DNA from: Pseudomonadota bacterium | GTDB lineage: Bacteria > Pseudomonadota > Gammaproteobacteria > Burkholderiales > Methylophilaceae | Assembly: GCA_020053735.1 (NCBI GenBank) | Contig: JAGVMP010000001.1 | Coordinates: forward strand, 1-64,000 | Reading direction: 5' to 3' | Length of the DNA stretch: 64,000 bases | Part shown: piece by piece, positions 15,939-26,518 of the stretch | Numbering within the stretch: the stretch's first letter is position 1 | Layout of the letters: every line of letters starts with the position of its first letter | The notes under the pieces: generated by a model | What the model was told of the DNA's origin: nothing | The model's input: the letters and a program-made list of their open reading frames with translations, nothing else | Databases searched by the model: none | Position numbers and translations under genes: made by a program

Positions 15939-18545
15939 TTAAATGGCAACTTCGGCAATCGGAATCACTTTTTTGCCGCTGCTTAAAGTATCCAACGCCG
16001 CTTTATATTCAGTCATTTGGTCAAAATTTAGATACTTATAAATTTCCGCGGTATTTTGCAATTTACTACCAATCGTTTCCATATATTCGGCATAACTGGG
16101 CATACGACCCAACTTAGCACACACCGCCGCTAACTCAGCTGAGCCCAAGTAAACACGGGCATCACGACCCATGCGATTATCAAAGTTGCGCGTACTGGTG
16201 CTAAATACCGTTGCTTTATCCGCCACGCGCGCTTGGTTACCCATACACAGGCTGCAACCAGGCACTTCAGTACGCGCACCCGCAATACCGAATACAGAAT
16301 ACACCCCTTCGTCGCGCAATTGTGCTTCATCCATGCGCGTAGGCGGCGCGATCCATAAACGGGTTGGAATATTGCCAGTGCCTTCCAGCACTTTTGCCGC
16401 CGCTCGATAATGGCCGATATTGGTCATGCAACTACCGATAAATACTTCGTCGATTTTATCGCCCACCACCGCTGACATTGGCTTGATATCATCTGGGTCG
16501 TTTGGACAAGCGACTAATGGCTCTGTAATGGTGGCTAAATCAATTTCAATCACGTGCGCATATTCCGCATCCGCATCAGGCTGCAATAATTCAGGTTTGG
16601 CCAGCCACGCTTGCATATTCTCAATGCGGCGTTGCAAAGTCCTTGCGTCTTCGTAACCGTTTTCAATCATATTTTGCATCAGCACAATATTAGACGTTAA
16701 AAACTCAATTACGGGTGCTTTATCCAATAAAACCGTACACCCATTGGCAGAGCGTTCTGCAGAAGCATCAGCAAATTCAAACGCTTGTTCAACCTTTAAA
16801 TCAGGTAAACCTTCTATCTCTAAAATACGACCATTAAATACATTTTTTTTGTTGGTTTTACCAACCGTTAATGTGTCTTCTTGAATCGCTGCGTAAGGGA
16901 TTGCATTCACTAAATCACGCAAGGTAATACCAGGCTGCATTTCACCTTTAAAACGTACCAATACGGATTCAGGCATATCCAGTGGCATCGCGCCGGTGGC
17001 GGCAGCAAATGCGACTAAGCCAGAACCCGCAGGAAATGAAATGCCGATGGGGAAACGCGTATGTGAATCACCGCCGGTACCAACAGTATCAGGCAAAATC
17101 AAGCGGTTCAACCATGAGTGAATCACACCATCGCCTGGGCGCAATGAAACACCGCCGCGGCTGCTCATAAACTCTGGCAAGCTGTGTTGCAGCTTGATAT
17201 CGACTGGCTTGGGATAAGCTGCGGTATGGCAAAAGCTTTGCATCACTAAATCACTGCTAAAACCCAAACAAGCTAATTCTTTTAGCTCATCGCGCGTCAT
17301 GCCACCAGTGGTGTCTTGCGATCCAACTGTGGTGGCTTTAGGCTCACAATAAGTGTTGGGGCGCACGCCAACGCCTTCAGGCAAACCGCAGGCACGACCG
17401 ACCATTTTTTGCGCCAGTGTGTAGCCTTTGGTTGAAACAACAGCTGGTGTTGCTTTGATAAAAATTTCTGTCTCTGGTAAATTTAAAGCCTTACGCGCAT
17501 TGGCGGTTAAGCCACGACCAATGATCAAAGGTATACGACCACCGGCGCGCACTTCGTCTGGAATCGTGACAGGATTCAGCTCAAAGGTAGAAATGACCTC
17601 GCCCGTTTCATTTACCACTTTGCCCTCATAGGGGGAAATGGTGATTTCATCACCAGTCTGCATTTTGGATACATCACACTGAATCGGCAACGCCCCAGAA
17701 TCTTCTGCGGTGTTAAAGAAAATTGGGGCGATTTTTGCGCCCAAAATCACACCGCCAGTGCGTTTATTTGGGATATTGGGGATGTCATTGCCCATAAACC
17801 ATTGCACGGAATTAATGGCTGATTTGCGTGAAGAACCCGTACCAACTACATCTCCTACATACACCAATGGCAAACCTTTTTGCTTTAAGCTAGCAATTTT
17901 GTTTAAACCATCTGGCATTTTATTAATTAACATCGCTTTGGCGTGTAGCGGAATATCTGGGCGGCTCCAAGCGTCCTGCGCCGGACTTAAATCATCCGTA
18001 TTGGTTTCGCCATCTACTTTAAACACCACCATTTTTAGCTGATTTTCCAACGCAGGTTTGCTAGTAAACCATTCTGCGTTTGCCCAACTTTCCATCAGTT
18101 TTTTAGCGTGCGCATTGCCTGATTTCATCAATACATCAACATCATGAAATGCATCAAACATTAAAATGGTTTTACTTAATGCAGTTACTGCATGCGCTGC
18201 CACTGTATTATTTGAATTGTCTGTGCTTAGCAGTTCCACCAAAGCCTGAACGTTATAACCGCCCAGCATGGTGCCTAATAATTGCACGGCTTTTTCAGGT
18301 GAAATGAGCGGTGAAGTTGCAGAGCCCTTGGCAATATCAGCCAAAAATGCTGCTTTAACATATGCAGCCTGGTCTACACCTGCTGGCGTTTGATTCTCGA
18401 GCAAATCGAGTAATAAAGCCTCGTCAGATTTGGCAGGACTTTTAAGTAACTCAACCAATGAGGCTACTTGTTCAGCACTCAAAGGCAAAGGGGGTAATTG
18501 TTGTGCGGCACGCTCTTGGACGTGTAATTGATAAGCTTTTAACAT
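15939..18545 (-). CDS. acnB: Aconitate hydratase B / 2-methylisocitrate dehydratase
   Basis: Citrate to isocitrate isomerisation in the TCA cycle. In enterobacteria AcnB also hydrates 2-methyl-cis-aconitate, the step after PrpD; since no acnD or prpF is seen next to prpC/prpD here, AcnB is the likely enzyme for that step. 868 residues, normal for AcnB: HEAT-like domain at the N-terminus, swivel domain ([23 protein letters not shown]), and the three 4Fe-4S domains ([41 protein letters not shown]). Upstream, a TATAAT box (18589-18594, minus strand) and an 8-bp inverted repeat at 18621-18639 (ATTTTGAA ... TTCAAAAT) may be its promoter and a regulator site. Confidence 0.97.
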   Translation of the reverse strand: MLKAYQLHVQERAAQQLPPLPLSAEQVASLVELLKSPAKSDEALLLDLLENQTPAGVDQAAYVKAAFLADIAKGSATSPLISPEKAVQLLGTMLGGYNVQALVELLSTDNSNNTVAAHAVTALSKTILMFDAFHDVDVLMKSGNAHAKKLMESWANAEWFTSKPALENQLKMVVFKVDGETNTDDLSPAQDAWSRPDIPLHAKAMLINKMPDGLNKIASLKQKGLPLVYVGDVVGTGSSRKSAINSVQWFMGNDIPNIPNKRTGGVILGAKIAPIFFNTAEDSGALPIQCDVSKMQTGDEITISPYEGKVVNETGEVISTFELNPVTIPDEVRAGGRIPLIIGRGLTANARKALNLPETEIFIKATPAVVSTKGYTLAQKMVGRACGLPEGVGVRPNTYCEPKATTVGSQDTTGGMTRDELKELACLGFSSDLVMQSFCHTAAYPKPVDIKLQHSLPEFMSSRGGVSLRPGDGVIHSWLNRLILPDTVGTGGDSHTRFPIGISFPAGSGLVAFAAATGAMPLDMPESVLVRFKGEMQPGITLRDLVNAIPYAAIQEDTLTVGKTNKKNVFNGRILEIEGLPDLKVEQAFEFADASAERSANGCTVLLDKAPVIEFLTSNIVLMQNMIENGYEDARTLQRRIENMQAWLAKPELLQPDADAEYAHVIEIDLATITEPLVACPNDPDDIKPMSAVVGDKIDEVFIGSCMTNIGHYRAAAKVLEGTGNIPTRLWIAPPTRMDEAQLRDEGVYSVFGIAGARTEVPGCSLCMGNQARVADKATVFSTSTRNFDNRMGRDARVYLGSAELAAVCAKLGRMPSYAEYMETIGSKLQNTAEIYKYLNFDQMTEYKAALDTLSSGKKVIPIAEVAI

Positions 18546-18660
18546 GTTGATTTAATGCTCTTTAAAATAATATTTTTAATAAAATCGTATTATAAACTAG
18601 CCTAAACCAGTCACTCTCCCATTTTGAAAAGTTCAAAATATTGAAATGCTCGGTTTTAAA

Positions 18661-18966
18661 CTAGTTGCTACTCTCTGATACAAATTCTTTTGCAAACGGG
18701 ATTGGGCAACCACCGCCCATCGCGCGCACTTCCCACCTGTCTAGCAGTGCTTTTTGGTAATCTTTGCCGTTTTTAAGTACTAAAAATGCGCGAACTTCCA
18801 GCACATCAGCAAAACCATTTTTATCGGTATCCATTGCCGCTACGTTCTGCTCCACCGTGGGGCCAGTGTACTTGCCATCTTTGTCAGTCAGATAATCTAA
18901 TATATCTTCAGCATTAGAAGCGTTAGCACAGAAAAGCAAGCATGCAGTTATTATCAGTTTTGTCAT
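18661..18966 (-). CDS. Secreted single EF-hand protein
   Basis: 101 residues from the ATG at 18966, chosen because it begins a clean signal peptide (MTKLIITACLLFCANASNA). A frame-extending ATG exists at 18993. One EF-hand loop is present at Asp46-Glu57 (DTDKNGFADVLE); the C-terminus has a GGGCPIPF motif. Function unknown; it lies between acnB and the fumarase gene, on the same strand. Confidence 0.75.
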   Translation of the reverse strand: MTKLIITACLLFCANASNAEDILDYLTDKDGKYTGPTVEQNVAAMDTDKNGFADVLEVRAFLVLKNGKDYQKALLDRWEVRAMGGGCPIPFAKEFVSESSN

Positions 18967-19068
18967 TTTATGGTCTACCTCAAAAACATGCATAAATTAT
19001 GACTGATATTACTGCTAATGGTGCAATTCACTATGTGACTTTAGACACACTCACAACTTACACACGTT

Positions 19069-20613
19069 CTACGAAACACTTTGTATATCGATTACCTTAT
19101 GTTGCGCAATCTTATTTTTCCAAAGCGCTGGTCCAGTTTGGTGTACAGATTCACCTGTCGCGCTGACTGCCACTGTTACTGGCATATCTACCACATCAAA
19201 CTCATAAATCGCTTCCATGCCTAAATCGGCAAAAGCCACCACACGTGATTTTTTAATCGCCTTGCTCACTAAAAAAGCTGCGCCACCAACTGCCATTAAA
19301 TACACAGATTTATACTTCTTAATCACCGCCAGCGCTTCATCGCCGCGCTCTGCCTTGCCAATACTGCCCAGCAAGTTGAGTTGCCCTAACATTAATTCAG
19401 TGTAATCATCCATTCTAGTGGCAGTCGTAGGGCCGGCTGGACCAACGGCTTCATCTCTCACTGCATCCACTGGACCAACGTAATAAATAAAGCGGTTGGT
19501 CAAATCAACTGGCAATGTTTCGCCTTTAGCCAACATGCTGGCAATACGTTTATGCGCCGCATCACGTCCTGTCAAAATTTTTCCTGTTAATAATAGCGTC
19601 TCACCCGCTTGCCAATTTGCAACATCTGCTTTGGTTAATGTATCTACATTCACCCTTTTAGCTTGTGCGCTTGGCACCCAATGTACATCTGGATAACTGG
19701 ATAAATCAGGTGGTGTCAGTTCCGCCACACCCGAGCCATCCAGCACAAAATGTATATGCCGCGTTGCCGCACAATTTGGAATAACCGCCACTGGCAGCGA
19801 CGCGGAATGGGTTGGATAATCCAAAATTTTCACATCTAACACGGTTGCCAAACCACCCAAACCTTGCGCACCGATGCCTAGATTATTCACTTTTTCAAAA
19901 ATTTCTAAACGCAGTTCTTCGACTTTAGTTAGTTTCTCAGTATTTTGTGCGCCTCTTAGTTTAAGTTCATGCATATCAATGGGCGCCATTAGTGACTCTT
20001 TTGCTAGTAGTACCGCTTTTTCTGCACTTCCACCAATGCCGATACCCAACATGCCCGGAGGACACCAACCCGCACCCATTTGGGGCACAACTTCCAATAT
20101 CCAATCTACAATTGAATCATTCGGATTTAACATCGCTAATTTGGCTTTGTTCTCTGAGCCGCCGCCTTTTGCCGCGATACTTACTTCAACTGTATCACCC
20201 GCTACCAACGAAACATGCACCACTGCAGGTGTATTATCTTTAGTGTTGATGCGCCTTCCAGCAGGGTCTATTACGATAGAAGCACGCAATTTATTTTCTG
20301 GAAGCAGATAAGCACGGTGCACACCTTCATTCACCATCTCTTCTAAAGTTAAGCCTGCCTCAAAGCGCACTTGCATGCCTACTTTAACAAAAGCAACAAC
20401 AATGCCAGTATCCTGACAAATAGGCCGCTTACCTTCTGCGCACATTCTGGAATTAGTGAGAATCTGCGCAATCGCATCTTTAGCCGCAGGCGATTCTTCT
20501 AATTTGTAAGCCTCACCCAACGCCTGAATATAATCAGTAGGATGGTAGTACGATATATATTGCAATGCATCTGCAATGCTTTGAATAAAATCGGTTTGAT
20601 TAATAGTTGTCAT
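19069..20613 (-). CDS. Class I fumarate hydratase (possible mesaconase)
   Basis: Iron-sulfur (4Fe-4S) fumarase: fumarate to malate. 514 residues with the N-terminal alpha domain (CAEGKRPICQDTGIVVAFVKVG; GGGSENKAKLAMLNP; GWCPPGMLGIGIGG) and the C-terminal beta domain (LTGRDAAHKRIASMLAKG; GPTTATRMDDY). Some class I fumarases also hydrate mesaconate to (S)-citramalate, shown for the Burkholderia xenovorans enzyme. Here the gene is 11 bp downstream of an acyl-CoA synthetase gene and near a CitE-like lyase, so mesaconase activity would fit the neighbourhood; that is inference. Confidence 0.94.
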   Translation of the reverse strand: MTTINQTDFIQSIADALQYISYYHPTDYIQALGEAYKLEESPAAKDAIAQILTNSRMCAEGKRPICQDTGIVVAFVKVGMQVRFEAGLTLEEMVNEGVHRAYLLPENKLRASIVIDPAGRRINTKDNTPAVVHVSLVAGDTVEVSIAAKGGGSENKAKLAMLNPNDSIVDWILEVVPQMGAGWCPPGMLGIGIGGSAEKAVLLAKESLMAPIDMHELKLRGAQNTEKLTKVEELRLEIFEKVNNLGIGAQGLGGLATVLDVKILDYPTHSASLPVAVIPNCAATRHIHFVLDGSGVAELTPPDLSSYPDVHWVPSAQAKRVNVDTLTKADVANWQAGETLLLTGKILTGRDAAHKRIASMLAKGETLPVDLTNRFIYYVGPVDAVRDEAVGPAGPTTATRMDDYTELMLGQLNLLGSIGKAERGDEALAVIKKYKSVYLMAVGGAAFLVSKAIKKSRVVAFADLGMEAIYEFDVVDMPVTVAVSATGESVHQTGPALWKNKIAQHKVIDIQSVS

Positions 20614-20624
20614 CTAAAAAGCCG

Positions 20625-22289
20625 CTATCTTGAGGATTTTGCAATTGCAATATTAGGGCTAATGTCTTTACGCAAAATTTTACCATTTTTGGTGCGAGGA
20701 AAATCCTTAGCCAAATATACTGTCTTAGGTGTTTTATAAGCAGCTAAATGTTGTTTACCAAAAGCCAATAACTCATCTGGGCTGGTAATCGCATCAGGTT
20801 TTAAAATTACATAAATCACCACCAGTAACTTGTCTTTTTCAATCTCTTCGCCAACGGCAGCACAATCCGCCACATCGGGGTGGCCCTTATATACACGCTC
20901 AATCTCATAAGGCGAGACGCGATAACCGAAGCTTTTGATAATGTCATCTTTGCGACCTAAAAACCAAATATAACCATCGGCATCGTATTTGGCGTAATCT
21001 CCAGTGAAAAAGTAGTCGTCGTGCTTATATTTTGCCGTTTCTTCCGCTAGGTTCCAGTAATTTAAAAATATACCAGGGTCATTCAGCGGCACGCTAATCA
21101 TACCCTCTTCACCTGTTGGCACTTCTTCTAAAGTTTCGGGATTAAGCAATTTGATATTGTGCCCAGGTTGTGCGAACCCTGCGGATCCCGCACGTATAGC
21201 ACGGTATTTGCTCTGGCTTAAATAATAAGAAAACTCACTCATGCCGACAGCTTCATAAATATCTAAGTGAAAACGCTCCCGCCACTGATTTAGCACCTCA
21301 TCTGACAAATGCTCGCCAGCGCTCATAAAATGACGCAAGCTGGGGATATCCTGATGAGTAGCTATAGTTTTTTGCAAAATTTGGCGATAAATGGTGGGCA
21401 CGCCAATAAAAATGGTGGCTTGATGTTTTTGAATCAGGCTTAACCATACCTGCGCATCGTTTTTACCTTCATGCACAATCACTGTTTTGCCTAAATAAAG
21501 CGGATCCATCAAACCAGTGCCTAACACATAAGTCCAATTAAACTTACCTGAGTGCATGATACGGTCATTCAAGCTATCGTCATAATTAAACCAGTATTGG
21601 GCTGCGGGCTGGCGGCCAAGCAAGGCGCGGTGCGCATGCAACACGCCTTTGGGGTAGCCTGTGGTACCTGATGTGTACACCAAATATGCTGGCTCATCGG
21701 CTTTACTATTATAAGAAGCATCACACTGATGCGTAACGCTTAATGCATTTTCTAAACTTAGCACATTTAAGCAACCATGCGGTTGCGTGTGGGTCGTTTG
21801 GGAGAGCAAAATATGCGATAAATTAGGCATGTCTCGCAAACTTTCTACCAATTGCTCTTCCATGCCCACCCAAGCTTTTGCATCTGTGACCAACACACTT
21901 GCACCTGAATCTTTGGCTAAATAAGCCACTTCTTCTGCGGTCAGTAATGTCGAAGTTGGTACTGAAATCGCACCCATTTTCATTGCACCCAAAAATGCAA
22001 TCGGGTAATCCAAGCTATTCGGTAGGCGAATCAATATGCGATCACCCACTTTTACTTTTAAGTTGCGTAACAACTGTGCAAATTGATCAGTTTTATGCGC
22101 CAGCTCGGCGAAGGTAATGGTAGATGTACCAAGCATATCATCTTCCACAATCATGGCGATGTGATCAGCTTGCGGCGTGCCTAAATGCCTATCGCTGCAA
22201 GCTACACCGATATTGAAGTGAAGGGGAATATTCCATTGCCACTCTGGGAATTGTTCAAATTTTTGCATTGTTACACTTTCAGTAAACAT
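20625..22289 (-). CDS. AMP-forming acyl-CoA synthetase
   Basis: Activates a carboxylic acid to its CoA thioester through an acyl-adenylate. 554 residues (547 if it starts at Met8, 22268). The family motifs are complete: P-loop YTSGTTGYPKG, YEAVGMSE, FFTGDYAKYD, GRKDDIIKSFGYRVSP, and the C-terminal catalytic lysine in PRTKNGKILRKD. The acid substrate cannot be read from sequence; it resembles benzoate/medium-chain-type ligases more than PrpE or Acs. Between fumarase and CitE-like lyase genes, a small carboxylic or C5 dicarboxylic acid is a plausible substrate. Confidence 0.88.
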   Translation of the reverse strand: MFTESVTMQKFEQFPEWQWNIPLHFNIGVACSDRHLGTPQADHIAMIVEDDMLGTSTITFAELAHKTDQFAQLLRNLKVKVGDRILIRLPNSLDYPIAFLGAMKMGAISVPTSTLLTAEEVAYLAKDSGASVLVTDAKAWVGMEEQLVESLRDMPNLSHILLSQTTHTQPHGCLNVLSLENALSVTHQCDASYNSKADEPAYLVYTSGTTGYPKGVLHAHRALLGRQPAAQYWFNYDDSLNDRIMHSGKFNWTYVLGTGLMDPLYLGKTVIVHEGKNDAQVWLSLIQKHQATIFIGVPTIYRQILQKTIATHQDIPSLRHFMSAGEHLSDEVLNQWRERFHLDIYEAVGMSEFSYYLSQSKYRAIRAGSAGFAQPGHNIKLLNPETLEEVPTGEEGMISVPLNDPGIFLNYWNLAEETAKYKHDDYFFTGDYAKYDADGYIWFLGRKDDIIKSFGYRVSPYEIERVYKGHPDVADCAAVGEEIEKDKLLVVIYVILKPDAITSPDELLAFGKQHLAAYKTPKTVYLAKDFPRTKNGKILRKDISPNIAIAKSSR

Positions 22290-22296
22290 ATCTTAA

Positions 22297-22443
22297 AACC
22301 GTCATTCCCGCGTAGGCGGGAATCCAGGTCGCTATTGATTTAACAAATATCTTTTTTTACTGCTGTATTAAAATCTTCTCAAGTTTTAACAGTAGTGCAA
22401 TTACCAACTCAACTGGATTCCCGCCTACGCGGGAATGACGGTT
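22297..22443. repeat. 147-bp element with dRS3-like inverted ends
   Basis: Perfect 31-bp inverted repeats at 22297-22327 and 22413-22443 enclose an 85-bp AT-rich core. Each end contains ATTCCC-N8-GGGAAT (N8 = GCGTAGGC or its complement), the dRS3 pattern known from Neisseria intergenic repeats. It lies in the gap between the CitE-like lyase gene and the acyl-CoA synthetase gene. Such elements have no coding capacity; in Neisseria, dRS3 copies also serve as filamentous phage insertion sites. Confidence 0.88.
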
Positions 22444-22494
22444 ATAAAAATTTAAGCGCTGCACAACGTAGTAAGCCATTTAGGAGAAATGTTT

Positions 22495-23610
22495 TCACAA
22501 AAGCACCCCGTATGGCCAATTCTGTCTTACCACTTGTTCTGGCAATTGTTCTAATACATGCACCGCAAACTCCATATCTGAAGTCTTGAGTGCGCGCAAG
22601 GCATGTGCGCGCAGCAAGGTTTGCAGCGCCTTGCCGAACATCGGCGGATCTAACATTTCGCCTTCAAACTTAATGGCGCCGCCATGCAAAGCATCTGCCT
22701 CTATCGCTGCTTTTAAAATGGCTACTTTTTGTGCCACATCCGTTGGCGATGGCGTGTAGGCAGTTTTACATAAATGAATATGCCCTGGATGAATCACCTG
22801 TTTACCTGTCAGGCCCATGGCTGCTTCTTGGCAAGCGTGTTTGTATACGATGCGTGATTCACTATCGCCATGCAAATCCAACCAGCGGCGCACATCGTGC
22901 GGCTCTAAATATTTCTCTGGCATGATATTTTGACCAATCAGCGTTTCAACACCGCCAATCACACCCTTACCCGCAATGCGCGCCTCAAACATCAGTTGAT
23001 TCATATAAAACTGCAGCTCTTCTATCCAGCCATCAGCCGTAATATGAATGCCCATGGCTTTCGAAAAATCGTGTATGCCAAATACCACATGTTTTACTGT
23101 GTTGTATTGCATCAGCTCGGGAGCAATTTTCAGCGATTTTGGGTGCTCGATAATCGGTTGAATCGTGATATGAGGATTCACACTCAGTAGCAAACTGGAT
23201 AAGTCGCGTACTTCTGGCGCACCATACACTTCACCAGCCTTGGCCAGCATCACCACATCGATGTATTCACCCATATCGCGCACTAATTGCATATCCAGCT
23301 CATATTCATCGGTGCGGAAAGAGTTACAACGGATGGCAACCGTCACACGCTGATTGACTTTACGCAGCTCTGGTAGCTCTTGTCGCAGCAAATCGCGACT
23401 CATGACTTTTTGACGGCAACCATCTTCCAAGTCAAAAATCAGCGTATGGGCGATGGTGTGATGCGCATGCTTCTTCATACGCGCACTGGCTTGTGCCATA
23501 TCTTCGTAAATACCTAAACTGGGTGCATATTTAACAGGCGGGTAATAGAGCTGTATGCCTGGCCAATAGTCACCTAAGCTGGTTTTACTTAATGTTGTTT
23601 GCTCACTCAT
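22495..23610 (-). CDS. HpcH/HpaI aldolase, CitE-like CoA-ester lyase (371 aa)
   Basis: Member of the CitE/malyl-CoA lyase superfamily, which cleaves or forms 3-hydroxy-acyl-CoA thioesters (malyl-, methylmalyl-, citramalyl-CoA). The key blocks are intact: FDLEDGCRQK, basic strand VAIRCNSF, metal Glu in QPIIEHPKSL and metal Asp in FGIHDFSKAMG. It is longer than CitE because of an N-terminal ~45-residue extension and a C-terminal lid. It sits between sdhE and an acyl-CoA synthetase; (S)-citramalyl-CoA or malyl-CoA lyase activity would fit, but the substrate is undetermined. The stop codon is 52 bp before the dRS3-like element. Confidence 0.85.
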   Translation of the reverse strand: MSEQTTLSKTSLGDYWPGIQLYYPPVKYAPSLGIYEDMAQASARMKKHAHHTIAHTLIFDLEDGCRQKVMSRDLLRQELPELRKVNQRVTVAIRCNSFRTDEYELDMQLVRDMGEYIDVVMLAKAGEVYGAPEVRDLSSLLLSVNPHITIQPIIEHPKSLKIAPELMQYNTVKHVVFGIHDFSKAMGIHITADGWIEELQFYMNQLMFEARIAGKGVIGGVETLIGQNIMPEKYLEPHDVRRWLDLHGDSESRIVYKHACQEAAMGLTGKQVIHPGHIHLCKTAYTPSPTDVAQKVAILKAAIEADALHGGAIKFEGEMLDPPMFGKALQTLLRAHALRALKTSDMEFAVHVLEQLPEQVVRQNWPYGVLL

Positions 23611-23628
23611 TCCTCACCCCTAAACATA

Positions 23629-23665
23629 TGCTCTGGAAGCCAATATCTACGCGGGTTTCACGCAT
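23629..23665 (+). repeat. REP-like palindromic element, copy B (degenerate)
   Basis: TGCTCTGGAAGCC, core AATATCTACGC, then GGGTTTCACGCAT. It matches copy C in the left arm and core but the right arm has decayed. It spans the sdhE stop codon (23647), so its right arm supplies the last six or so codons of sdhE. Confidence 0.65.
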
Positions 23666-23988
23666 GAATAACCAGCTTCAGCTGGTATATTCTGCGGGGA
23701 CAACCCTTGCGGTTGCAGGCCATGTATTTTATCGATGATCGATTGCTGTGCTTTCGTTTTTGAATCCTGACTTTTTAAATGTAAATTCTTCATCTGTAAA
23801 ATAGTCCAAAACTCGTTATCTGGCAGTGCTAACATCACATCAAGCGCGCTTAATTCATCTAGTGTTAAATCATTAAAATGCTGCGCCATAAAACGTTGCA
23901 ACACGATATCCAGCTCTAACATGCCTCGCCTGCAACGCCAAGCTAAGCGGCGTTGTTCTGCATCTCTCAAATTTTCAGCATTTAACAT
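23647..23988 (-). CDS. sdhE: Succinate dehydrogenase FAD assembly factor
   Basis: Small helical protein that promotes covalent flavinylation of SdhA. The family RGxxE motif is present in WRCRRGMLELD (residues about 17-27), with the typical LALPDNEFWTILQ downstream. At 113 residues it is longer than the usual ~85-95; the extra C-terminal tail (after about residue 90) is low in conservation and its end is encoded by a REP-like repeat. It starts three bases after the sdhB stop codon. Confidence 0.9.
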   Translation of the reverse strand: MLNAENLRDAEQRRLAWRCRRGMLELDIVLQRFMAQHFNDLTLDELSALDVMLALPDNEFWTILQMKNLHLKSQDSKTKAQQSIIDKIHGLQPQGLSPQNIPAEAGYSCVKPA

Positions 23989-23991
23989 TTT

Positions 23992-24756
23992 CTAGATTGC
24001 CTTAATAGGGATCTCTTTTTTAACAGTTTTAGTTTCACGCGCACGCTCAATTTTTAAATCTTTAATATTGGCAATCGCTGCATTTGGGTTAAGTTTTTTG
24101 GGGCACACTTCCACGCAATTCATAATGTTGTGGCAACGATATAAACGATACGGGTCTTCCAGGTTTTCCAATCTTTCCTCGGTTGCTTGGTCTCGGCTAT
24201 CCATGATGAAACGATTGGCCTGTAGCAAGCCCGCTGGGCCTACAAACTTATCTGGGTTCCACCAAAAACTCGGACAGGATGTGGTACAGGCACCGCACAA
24301 AATACATTCGTACAAGCCATCTAACTTGGCACGGTCTTCTGGGCTCTGCAAACGTTCCGTTTCTGGCAATGGGTCGTTGTTAACCAAGTAAGGTTTCACT
24401 GAGTTGTAGTGCTCAAAAAACTGCGTCATATCGACGACCAAATCGCGGATAACCGGCAAGCCAGGCATTGGGCGTAACACAATCGGCTGATCCAAATCGC
24501 TCAGTTTTGTAATGCAGGCTAAGCCATTTTTACCGTTAATATTCATGGCATCACTACCACATACACCTTCGCGACACGATTTGCGCATACTCAAGGTTTC
24601 ATCATGTTCTTTAATGCGAATTAGCGCATCCAACAGCATGTGGTCTTCATCACGCAAGGCAATATCGTAATCTTGCATGTAGGGTTTTTTATCGGTATCA
24701 GGGTTGTAACGATAAATAGAAAATTTCACTTGTTTTGCCATGCTTGATTTTTCCAT
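23992..24756 (-). CDS. sdhB: Succinate dehydrogenase iron-sulfur subunit
   Basis: Carries electrons from SdhA to ubiquinone via 2Fe-2S (CREGVCGSDAMN ... C), 4Fe-4S (CILCGACTTSCP) and 3Fe-4S (CHNIMNCVEVCPK) clusters. The ATG at 24756 follows the sdhA stop codon after one base and gives 254 residues; a second ATG at 24741 (MAKQVKFS) is also plausible, while the more upstream frame overlaps sdhA. Part of sdhC-sdhD-sdhA-sdhB-sdhE. Confidence 0.96.
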   Translation of the reverse strand: MEKSSMAKQVKFSIYRYNPDTDKKPYMQDYDIALRDEDHMLLDALIRIKEHDETLSMRKSCREGVCGSDAMNINGKNGLACITKLSDLDQPIVLRPMPGLPVIRDLVVDMTQFFEHYNSVKPYLVNNDPLPETERLQSPEDRAKLDGLYECILCGACTTSCPSFWWNPDKFVGPAGLLQANRFIMDSRDQATEERLENLEDPYRLYRCHNIMNCVEVCPKKLNPNAAIANIKDLKIERARETKTVKKEIPIKAI

Positions 24757-24757
24757 A

Positions 24758-26518
24758 TTAGTACACCCGTTTTTTCGGTTCAAACGATTCCACCGTCAGT
24801 GGTTTTAAGCGCACCGGTTTATAAGCTAAGCGATTGTTTTGTTTGTAAAATAGTGAATGCGTTAGCCAGTTTTCGTCATCCCGTTCACTGTAATCCTCAC
24901 GGGCATGTGCGCCACGGCTTTCAGTGCGGTTATTGGCTGCATGCATGGTAGCTACAGCCACTTCAATCAAGTTATCCAGCTCAAGCGCTTCAACCCTTGC
25001 CGTGTTAAATACCTGGCTTTTATCCTTAATCACGATGTGCTGTGCACGTGCTGCGACTGCGTCAATCTCTTCAACGCCAGCACTTAATAGGTCTGGGAAA
25101 CGAAATACGCCGCAATGGGTTTGCATCGCCTTGCGCATCGCATCGCCCACTTCAGCCACGCTCTCCCCTTGTGCACCTGATTTTTGATATTGGTCTAAGC
25201 GGTTCACACGGGCGAGTGTCGCATCGGCGGCATTGGTCGGCAATGGTTTATGCGCTTTGTTTTGTGCGATTTCTGCCACCATTTTATCGCCAGCAGCTTT
25301 GCCAAAAACCACTAAATCCAACAGTGAGTTTGAACCTAAACGATTGGCACCATGCACCGAAACACATGCTGCTTCGCCCACGGCATACAAGCCATTCACT
25401 GGACTTTCAGCCTCTAAAACGACCTGCCCATCCAAATTGGTAGGGATGCCGCCCATCATATAATGGCAAGTTGGCACCACTGGAATCGGCTCATAAATTG
25501 GGTCAACATTGGCAAATGTTTTGGCAATTTCACGTATGCCTGGCAAGCGCTTATTAATCAGCTCTTCACCCAAATGATCTAGCTTTAAGTAGACTGCGTC
25601 TTTATTTTTTCCAACACCACGCCCCTCTTTTATTTCCGTGGCCGATGCGCGCGCAATCACATCGCGACTGGCTAAATCTTTAGCATGCGGTGCGTAACGT
25701 TCCATAAACCGCTCACCCTCGCTATTCACCAAGTAGCCGCCTTCGCCACGCACGCCTTCAGTAATCAACACCCCAGCATTCAACACACCAGTGGGATGAA
25801 ACTGCCAAAACTCCATATCTTGCAATGGCAAACCAGCGCGCATCGCCATGCCCAAGCCATCACCCGTGTTGATAAAGGCATTGGTACTGGCTTGGAATAT
25901 TCTGCCAGCGCCACCAGTGGCGATTAAAGTGGTTTTAGCCTGAAAAATATGAATCTCACCTGTTTCAATCTCGAGTGCAATCACCCCCAGCACATCGCCA
26001 TCAGCATCACGAATTAAATCGAGCGCAAACCATTCCACAAAGAATTGTGTATTGGCTTGAATGTTGCGTTGATACAAGGTGTGTAGCATGGCATGGCCAG
26101 TTCTGTCAGCCACCGCGCAAGTGCGGGAAATGGGCGTTTCACCGAAATTCTGTGTCATGCCACCAAACGGACGTTGGAATATCTTGCCATTGTCTAGGCG
26201 GTCAAACGGCATGCCAAAATGCTCTAGCTCAATAATGGCTCTTGCGGCGTTTTTACACATAAACTCAATCGCATCTTGGTCGCCTAAAAAGTCGGAGCCT
26301 TTGATGGTATCGTACATATGCCACAGCCATTTATCCTCGGCCACATTGCCTAATGCCGCCGCAATGCCGCCCTGTGCCGCCACCGTGTGCGAACGTGTGG
26401 GAAACACTTTGGATAACACCGCCACCTTAACGCCAGCTTCCGCCAACTGTAATGACGCACGCAAACCCGCACCACCACCACCGATAATCACTGCATCAAA
26501 TTGATGTGTCTCTAACAT
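24758..26518 (-). CDS. sdhA: Succinate dehydrogenase flavoprotein subunit
   Basis: Oxidises succinate to fumarate; FAD is attached to His44 in [10 protein letters not shown]. 586 residues, normal. The Rossmann motif [11 protein letters not shown], the substrate-loop HPTGV, the catalytic RxxGEGG region ([20 protein letters not shown]) and [13 protein letters not shown] are present. A 147-bp gap with a palindromic element separates it from sdhD, where most bacteria have a few bases. Confidence 0.97.
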   Translation of the reverse strand: MLETHQFDAVIIGGGGAGLRASLQLAEAGVKVAVLSKVFPTRSHTVAAQGGIAAALGNVAEDKWLWHMYDTIKGSDFLGDQDAIEFMCKNAARAIIELEHFGMPFDRLDNGKIFQRPFGGMTQNFGETPISRTCAVADRTGHAMLHTLYQRNIQANTQFFVEWFALDLIRDADGDVLGVIALEIETGEIHIFQAKTTLIATGGAGRIFQASTNAFINTGDGLGMAMRAGLPLQDMEFWQFHPTGVLNAGVLITEGVRGEGGYLVNSEGERFMERYAPHAKDLASRDVIARASATEIKEGRGVGKNKDAVYLKLDHLGEELINKRLPGIREIAKTFANVDPIYEPIPVVPTCHYMMGGIPTNLDGQVVLEAESPVNGLYAVGEAACVSVHGANRLGSNSLLDLVVFGKAAGDKMVAEIAQNKAHKPLPTNAADATLARVNRLDQYQKSGAQGESVAEVGDAMRKAMQTHCGVFRFPDLLSAGVEEIDAVAARAQHIVIKDKSQVFNTARVEALELDNLIEVAVATMHAANNRTESRGAHAREDYSERDDENWLTHSLFYKQNNRLAYKPVRLKPLTVESFEPKKRVY

